Source: Bacillus sp. es.036 (lineage in GTDB: Bacteria > Bacillota > Bacilli > Bacillales > Guptibacillaceae). From it: a stretch of 64,000 nucleotides of DNA. Below, piece after piece: positions 58,910-64,000 of this stretch (within the stretch, counting starts at the first letter, position 1; every line of letters begins with the position of its first letter). A program made the position numbers and the translations under genes. The notes under the pieces were generated by a model. It ran no database searches and was not told where the DNA came from. It saw only the letters and a program-made list of their open reading frames with translations. The stretch is taken from the NCBI RefSeq assembly GCF_002563635.1, contig NZ_PDIZ01000001.1, positions 2,046,001-2,110,000 on the forward strand. Direction: 5' to 3'.

Positions 58910-59930
58910 ATGCATTTTTAATTTTAGTAACTAACAATTCAAGAATCAGTTTTTTATCCATCTTACCTGTTTTCATCTCATAATCCGATTCAGCAATTTG
59001 ATCTAAAATAAAGCGCAGTTTTTCTTCTTCGAAACTTCTACTTTGTTGCTGTGCAATTTTCACAGCATAAGGATGCAATTTAAGGGTGGAGGCCATTTGC
59101 TTCTGACCATACCCTCTCTTCGAAAGCTCACTAACCTGATAAATAATCCGAAACTGTCTGCCAATTAACGAAAGAATTTTAATGGGTTCTTCATTGATTT
59201 TAAGTAAATCATATAAAATGCGAAACGCTTTGTTTAAGTCTTTCCTTACAATACGATCAATTAACGCAAAAATATCATTTTCTAATGTTCTTGCGACGAG
59301 AAGATCGACAACTTCCGCATTGACAATGCCACCTTCTCCAACGTATAGTGCCATTTTATCTATTTCCTGTTGCAGCAACATCAAGTGACTACCTGTTAAC
59401 TGAACAAGCCTCTCTTCGCCTTCCAGATCAAGAGAAACACCATGTTGGTTTGCGCGTTGCTGAAGCCAGTCACCCAAATGATTTTCTTGTAACGCCTCGG
59501 CTTTAACAAATGCTCCTGTTTTCTTAATGGTTTTCACCAATTTTTTCCGCTCATCCAACTTTTCATAAGGTGCTTCAATAATAAGAATTGTAAAAGGAGA
59601 TGGGTTTTCAGCATACCGCTGAAGTGAGTCCAGATCATGCTCTACTTTGCTCTTATCCTTAGCAGCTGTTAAAAACAATGGATTCTTTAATATAATGACA
59701 CGCTTCTCCCCTAAAAATGGCAGCGTTTCAGCATCTTCTACTGCAGCTTGTACAGGTGTTTCGTTTAGATCATAATAAGCAAGTCCAAATTCTTTCTCTT
59801 CTTCTGGGAGCGCCTGATTAATGATCATTTTTTGTAATTCATCAACCAAGAACGTTTCTGTGCCCGTTAAGAGATAGAGTGGATCTAACTTGTTTTGTTT
59901 AATTTTCTTTTTTAAGTCTGAAATGGACAT
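58908..59930 (-). CDS. holA: DNA polymerase III delta subunit
   Basis: A 340-residue clamp loader subunit (YqeN). The N-terminal half has KQNKLDPLYLLTGTETFLVDELQKMI, like AAA+ clamp loader folds without a P-loop; the middle has LVARTLENDIFALIDRI and the C-terminal part FRIIYQVSELSKRGYGQKQMASTLKLHPYAVKIAQQQ. It opens the sliding clamp during replication. Convergent with rpsT. Confidence 0.93.
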   Translation of the reverse strand: MSISDLKKKIKQNKLDPLYLLTGTETFLVDELQKMIINQALPEEEKEFGLAYYDLNETPVQAAVEDAETLPFLGEKRVIILKNPLFLTAAKDKSKVEHDLDSLQRYAENPSPFTILIIEAPYEKLDERKKLVKTIKKTGAFVKAEALQENHLGDWLQQRANQHGVSLDLEGEERLVQLTGSHLMLLQQEIDKMALYVGEGGIVNAEVVDLLVARTLENDIFALIDRIVRKDLNKAFRILYDLLKINEEPIKILSLIGRQFRIIYQVSELSKRGYGQKQMASTLKLHPYAVKIAQQQSRSFEEEKLRFILDQIAESDYEMKTGKMDKKLILELLVTKIKNA

Positions 59931-60332
59931 CTATGTACACCTCGTTTTTATTCGTCCATTTCTATCCTAATCCGTCAAAACGATGTTGGCAAGTAGAAAA
60001 GGGAAGCCGGCTGCTATAACCAGCCTCCCATTTATAGTAAACGCTCCTTCATAAGGCCTAGGACTCTCATGAAGCAACGATGTTCGGTGTGTAGTAGATA
60101 GGATATCCTATGCAAACTTAAAGTATGGGTGACAACTCTTTACAGGAAAGGGAGTGATTCTTTCGAATAAATTCCTTTCACTAAAACTGTGACAGTTACT
60201 GAAGATTAAAGACATAAAGTGGAATACATGATACAATATTGATTGAAATGTACCTTTTTAGGAAATCCCCTACATAAAGACTACATTAGTAGTGAACAGT
60301 GAATACTATGGGGAAAGCAGGAGGGAAGGCAA
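59931..60332. other. 402-base spacer between holA and yqzM
   Basis: No reading frame is convincing. A GC-rich imperfect inverted repeat (GGGAAGCCGGCTG/CAGCCTCCC, 60001-60030) sits 70 bases upstream of holA on the minus strand with a TTTTC end, so it may be a small RNA terminator, or end the transcript that runs against yqzM. The rest is unstructured. Confidence 0.45.
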
Positions 60333-60464
60333 ATGAACGAGTTCGAAAAAGATGTTCAAGCTAAGGATAATGACGCTGTTCAATCAGCTGTTGGCTTCGT
60401 TGTACCATTTTTATTCTTTTCCATCATTTTCTTCACGGCTGTAATTATTAAAGCAATTGGCTAA
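60333..60464 (+). CDS. yqzM: Small YqzM family membrane protein
   Basis: A 43-residue protein: MNEFEKDVQAKDNDAVQSA followed by one TM helix (VGFVVPFLFFSIIFFTAVIIKAI). ATG at 60333 follows GGAGGGAAGG. It matches YqzM in sequence type and position next to comEC, where it is a short membrane protein of unknown function. Confidence 0.85.
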   Translation: MNEFEKDVQAKDNDAVQSAVGFVVPFLFFSIIFFTAVIIKAIG

Positions 60465-60491
60465 ATAGACTGCCCCTAGGCAGTCTATTTT
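60463..60491. terminator. Bidirectional terminator between yqzM and comEC
   Basis: AAATAGACTGCC/GGCAGTCTATTT stem with a 4-base loop, overlapping the stop codons of both genes. Confidence 0.85.
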
Positions 60492-62770
60492 CCATTTAAC
60501 ATCACGGACCAACTTCCTTTTTTATTCAATCGATATGTGTATCGGATCGTGCCATTTAGGTCGGTTCGAAGAATAGAGACACCTTGCTCTTGATAGCGTT
60601 CTAATACATCTTCATCAGGATGACCATACCGGTTATCTTCCCCAACCGATATGATCGCAATATCGGGAGTGACACGGTCAATGAACTCTGATGAGCTAGA
60701 AGTAGCGCTACCATGATGGCCTACTTTTACCACGTCAATTTTTGGAAGAGAGCGACCAGCAAGAAATTGATGTTCTCCCTCCGCTTCCAGATCACCCATT
60801 AAAAGCCAGCTATATCCGCCAACGCTTGCATGCAAAACGATACTCCCATCGTTCTCTTCCTTCGTCTGTAACGCCTGAACAACAGTGAAATCCGCCTTCC
60901 CTACGCTCCACGATTGTCCTACTTTTGCGTTTGATACAGGAACACTTTTTGTTCGTGCGATTTGCATTATATTCGCTTCGACTTCCGTTTGTTCAATACC
61001 TTGATCAAGTAACAATCTTTTTATAGAGATGCCTTCTAAAATCTCCTTCGCTCCACCCACATGATCAAAATCACCATGAGTAAGCAGCAATAAATCAAGC
61101 TCACGAATACCTTTCGACTTTAAAAATGGGAGAACAACATCACCCCCTATGTCAAATGTTGACTCTCTTTGTCGCCACATCTCTTCTTTGCCAAAACTCG
61201 GTTTTCCGCCTGTATCAATCAAAATAACCTGTTGTTGAAAAGGGAGCATGATCAAAATACTATCCCCTTGCCCAACATCGATGAATGTCACCTCTCCATT
61301 TGGGTTGAGATAAGGAGCTATGTACAGTCCACCGCAATAAAGCGACCAGATTACACTAGCTTTCATAAGTGACCCTCGCTCCCATAACAGAACGACGAAA
61401 AAGCAAAGCCCTAAAGAAATGATTAGCATACCTTCTGAAATCGCTCCAAAAACCACATTCATGTTTAACTCCGAGAGAAACAAAAACAAACGATGAATGG
61501 ACGCAATGAGCGTAGCGAGTAGTTCAGACAATACCGTAAAAAGAAAGGATACAGAAAGCGTTTGTAACAGGAAGAGAAGCAATAGAGCTGGTAAAACGAT
61601 GATTGAAATAAATGGAACATATATGAGCTTCAATCCTAAACTGATAAATGAAATTTGATGAAAGTGATAAATAACAAGAGGAAAAGAAATGACTTGAGCA
61701 AGAATTGATAAAGCCAGAAGTTGGGTGAAGGGATGTTGATAACGCTTCAAGATCGTATGAGAGGATACGATTAAAGCAAAAGCAATAAGAAAAGAAAGTT
61801 GAAATCCAATATGATAAGCATAATAAGGATTTACAAATAGTGTTATTAAACAAGCTGCCGCAATTCCATCAAGAGGATTAAGCTTTAACTGAAACCGCAT
61901 ACTAAAAACAACTGTCATAGCCATTAAAGACGCTCTAACGACCGATGGTGCACCACCTGTGAAAACAAGGTAAAAAGGAAAAAAAATGAAAAGCGTACTA
62001 TACGCTTTTTCTCTTGTCACACCAATTCGTATCATTAGCCAGAAAAACAAACCTCCTATGACGCCAACGTGCAAACCCGATACAGCAAGAACATGACTCA
62101 AACCTAATTCTTGATAAGCATCAGTGACATCAGGGGGTAATAAGCTGCGATCGCCAACAAGTAACGATGCCGCTAGCCCTTGAAGTTGAATAGGAAAAAC
62201 AACTGTAATATCAGATACAACTTTCTGCCGGTATTGTTGAATCTTTACGATCAGTGATTTGGAATGTGGTAAGCAAGTTGGTTTTTCATTCAGTTCAAAA
62301 ATCCAGTGAATTTTTTTATGATAAAGGTAACGTTCGTAGTCAAAAAGAGAGGGAATTCTTAGGGGGGATGGGGGTTTCAGCGTCCCTGATAAACGACACA
62401 AGTGACCTACTTTTAAATTTCTCAAATCATTCTTTTCCACTTCTGATGATAAATAATACTGTACCTTTAAATTCTCATTCATTGTGGAAGCTTCAAAAGA
62501 AAGAGAATCACCATCAACTTGAGGCAGCGAAGAAATCTTCCCATTTAAGGCTACTTCACCTTCTTTTAAAGAGGTGATATTGGTACTATTTGTGAAAACT
62601 GTATAACTAAAAGATAATAGGAAGGTAAGAGTAGCTAACAATAGTAGCCCTCTCTTACCTTTCCATAACCATATCAACAAAATACTACTCACAGAAACGG
62701 CATAGTAGGAATCAACACTGAACACACCAAGTAGCGAAGAAAGCGCTAGCACCCACAGGTTTCCTTTCAT
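60485..62770 (-). CDS. comEC: Competence protein ComEC (DNA uptake channel)
   Basis: A 761-residue inner-membrane protein that forms the channel for single-stranded DNA uptake. Domains in order: two N-terminal TM helices, an extracellular OB domain (about residues 55-160), the competence TM domain with ALLLVGDRSLLPPDV- and LAVSGLHVGVIGG-type motifs (about 205-480) and a C-terminal metallo-beta-lactamase-like domain (about 490-745) with FIDVGQGDSILI, LLTHGDFDHVGG and VGHHGSATSSSSEF. The metal ligands look intact, so it may have nuclease function. It begins one base into the comEB stop (TAATG), a coupled pair. Confidence 0.95.
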   Translation of the reverse strand: MKGNLWVLALSSLLGVFSVDSYYAVSVSSILLIWLWKGKRGLLLLATLTFLLSFSYTVFTNSTNITSLKEGEVALNGKISSLPQVDGDSLSFEASTMNENLKVQYYLSSEVEKNDLRNLKVGHLCRLSGTLKPPSPLRIPSLFDYERYLYHKKIHWIFELNEKPTCLPHSKSLIVKIQQYRQKVVSDITVVFPIQLQGLAASLLVGDRSLLPPDVTDAYQELGLSHVLAVSGLHVGVIGGLFFWLMIRIGVTREKAYSTLFIFFPFYLVFTGGAPSVVRASLMAMTVVFSMRFQLKLNPLDGIAAACLITLFVNPYYAYHIGFQLSFLIAFALIVSSHTILKRYQHPFTQLLALSILAQVISFPLVIYHFHQISFISLGLKLIYVPFISIIVLPALLLLFLLQTLSVSFLFTVLSELLATLIASIHRLFLFLSELNMNVVFGAISEGMLIISLGLCFFVVLLWERGSLMKASVIWSLYCGGLYIAPYLNPNGEVTFIDVGQGDSILIMLPFQQQVILIDTGGKPSFGKEEMWRQRESTFDIGGDVVLPFLKSKGIRELDLLLLTHGDFDHVGGAKEILEGISIKRLLLDQGIEQTEVEANIMQIARTKSVPVSNAKVGQSWSVGKADFTVVQALQTKEENDGSIVLHASVGGYSWLLMGDLEAEGEHQFLAGRSLPKIDVVKVGHHGSATSSSSEFIDRVTPDIAIISVGEDNRYGHPDEDVLERYQEQGVSILRTDLNGTIRYTYRLNKKGSWSVMLNGK

Positions 62771-63333
62771 TACATACCGTATAGTTTGGAAGCTTTCTCA
62801 TATAGTGGCCTTACTTCATTTGTATCAAGACCTGACGCTGAAAGTTTGTCCAATAAATCCGCAGTTAAATTAAGCTTTTCTTGACTATTCGTATCAAGGA
62901 TCATCTCTTCTAGTTCAACTTGTCTGACTGTTACGCCAGCATCTTCAAATAGCTCAACCGCATAAGGATAATTTTTATAATTCTCTGCATAAATCACTGT
63001 TTTAATTCCTGCCTGTATAATCGCTTTACAGCAGTTAATACAAGGAAAATGAGTGACGTAAATTTCAGCTCCGGTTGTTTGCACACCAAATTTAGCGCAT
63101 TGAATAATGGCATTCATCTCAGCATGAATCGTTCGAACACAATGATTGTCGATTACATAACACCCTTCGTCAATACAATGAACGCCACCTGATACAGATC
63201 CGTTGTATCCACCTGCAATCATCCTTTTATCTCTTACAATTGTTGCGCCAACCGTTAAACGAGTACATGTGCTTCTAAGAGCAAGTAAATGGCTTTGGGC
63301 CATAAAATACTGATCCCACGAAATACGTTCCAT
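62770..63333 (-). CDS. comEB: Late competence operon dCMP deaminase-like protein ComEB
   Basis: A 187-residue protein with a deoxycytidylate deaminase domain: HAEMNAI for the catalytic histidine and glutamate and PCINCCKAI for zinc cysteines. ATG at 63333 and the block SWDQYFMAQSHLLALRSTCTRLTVGATIVRDKRMIAGGYNGS. It may produce dUMP for thymidylate synthesis; in B. subtilis it is part of the comE operon but not needed for transformation itself. Coupled to comEC. Confidence 0.93.
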   Translation of the reverse strand: MERISWDQYFMAQSHLLALRSTCTRLTVGATIVRDKRMIAGGYNGSVSGGVHCIDEGCYVIDNHCVRTIHAEMNAIIQCAKFGVQTTGAEIYVTHFPCINCCKAIIQAGIKTVIYAENYKNYPYAVELFEDAGVTVRQVELEEMILDTNSQEKLNLTADLLDKLSASGLDTNEVRPLYEKASKLYGM

Positions 63334-63396
63334 GGATTTCCCCCCAATGTTTTATCTTCTATTAGTTTGATCGAAATAATCCTGCTAGTCAATGAC

Positions 63397-64000
63397 TCAT
63401 TGAACCGTTATAAGATCCTTTAACTTTTCAAACGTTTTTTCTCCTATTCCACTAATATTTTGTAAATCCTCACTAGCACTGAAAGGACCATTTTCTTCCC
63501 GATATTGAATAATCGCTTCTGCTTTTGCTGGCCCAATACCCGGAAGTTCTTGAAGTTCAATAAGATCCGCCGTATTGATGGAAATAAGTCCTGACTCGGC
63601 AGTCACACTTCCAGCAGCCACTGTGGTTTCTCCTTTTATAGGAACGTAAATCATCATCTCATCGATCACTTTACCAGCGAGGTTCAGCTGAGCTTGATCT
63701 GCTTCTTCAAGAAACCCACCAGCCTTCTGAATAACATCTTTCACACGCCCATTCCCACTAACTTCGTACACACCTGGTGTGACCACGGCCCCCTTTACAT
63801 CTACGAGCACAATCGTTACCTCACTTTCTTGAGCAGGCAGAGGAACTTCTTTGTCTTCGACCCCCTCCTCTACTTCTTCTTCAAACACAAACTGGTCTTC
63901 CTCGCCTTTAGGTAAATCGTAATAAAAGAATACAGCCATTCCAACTGCTAACAAAATGATACTGAGAAGAACTTTCTCCCTTGTATTAAACGCTTTCAGA
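63397..64000 (-). CDS. comEA: Competence DNA receptor ComEA, N-terminus cut by window edge
   Basis: The reading frame runs open to the window edge, so the first residues are missing; about 200 are visible. The order is: TM anchor (FNTREKVLLSIILLAVGMAVFFYYDL), an acidic Glu-rich linker, an SLBB-like part (VDVKGAVVTPGVYEVSGNGRVKDVIQKAGGF) and two C-terminal helix-hairpin-helix motifs (ELQELPGIGPAKAEAII and NISGIGEKTFEKLK). It binds double-stranded DNA outside the membrane and hands it to ComEC. First gene of the comEA-comEB-comEC operon. An internal TTG start at 63954 is not real, as it would remove half the anchor. Confidence 0.92.
   Translation of the reverse strand, partial: LKAFNTREKVLLSIILLAVGMAVFFYYDLPKGEEDQFVFEEEVEEGVEDKEVPLPAQESEVTIVLVDVKGAVVTPGVYEVSGNGRVKDVIQKAGGFLEEADQAQLNLAGKVIDEMMIYVPIKGETTVAAGSVTAESGLISINTADLIELQELPGIGPAKAEAIIQYREENGPFSASEDLQNISGIGEKTFEKLKDLITVQ

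Noticed and set aside
60001-60030. Possible tRNA from cloverleaf-like GC pairs
   Set aside because: No anticodon stem, T-loop or acceptor pairing could be built; only a simple hairpin.

Overview
The window is a 64 kb piece of the chromosome of a low-GC, endospore-forming, aerobic member of the Bacillaceae. Gene content and order follow the Bacillus subtilis comE-yqe-yqf region closely, here inverted so that most genes lie on the minus strand. Spore genes (gpr, yqfC, yqfD), competence genes (comEA, comEB, comEC), the HrcA/CIRCE heat-shock operon, a SAM-I riboswitch and strong AGGAGG-type ribosome binding sites support this. The genus cannot be settled from the sequence alone. I see no prophage, insertion sequence, CRISPR array, tRNA or rRNA.

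Layout from left to right. (1) 1-2860: sulfate assimilation unit on the minus strand: SAM-I riboswitch, yezD, cysH, cysP and the start of sat. (2) 2.9-5.1 kb: NfeD-type membrane protein, YpuA-like secreted protein and YqfZ-like LysM protein. (3) 5.2-9.6 kb: ispG, yqfX-like, yqfW and the znuC-znuB-zur zinc operon. (4) 9.7-14.4 kb: polyphosphate genes ppx and ppk plus an anchored lytic transglycosylase, a block not found at this place in B. subtilis. (5) 14.4-22.4 kb: yqfU, yqfT, nfo, cshB, yqfQ, ispH, yqfO, trmK, cccA. (6) 22.5-25.5 kb: an acyl-CoA synthetase and an acyl-CoA dehydrogenase between cccA and sigA, with a cre box and a TetR-type palindrome. (7) 25.8-33.5 kb: sigA-dnaG-yqxD, ccpN-ppsR, yqzL-recO, era, cdd. 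(8) 33.5-43.2 kb: dgkA, ybeY, pgpH, phoH, yqfD, yqfC, yqfB-like, floA, yqeZ, yqeY, rpsU. (9) 43.5-53.5 kb: a phosphate symporter-like gene, deoC, mtaB, rsmE, prmA and hrcA-grpE-dnaK-dnaJ. (10) 53.6-64 kb: hemW, lepA, yqxA, gpr, rpsT, holA, yqzM, comEC, comEB and partial comEA.

Most genes are housekeeping: isoprenoid synthesis (ispG, ispH), macromolecular synthesis core (sigA, dnaG, era, ybeY, lepA, rpsU, rpsT, holA), protein folding, DNA repair and membrane organisation (floA with its NfeD partner). The accessory interest lies in how expression is arranged (riboswitch plus a second terminator before cysH; a strong terminator and separate promoter splitting dnaK from dnaJ; cre control of beta-oxidation genes) and in genes missing compared with B. 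subtilis (glyQS beside recO, spoIIP beside gpr). I found no convincing undescribed multi-gene system; the findings below are mostly regulatory and comparative.
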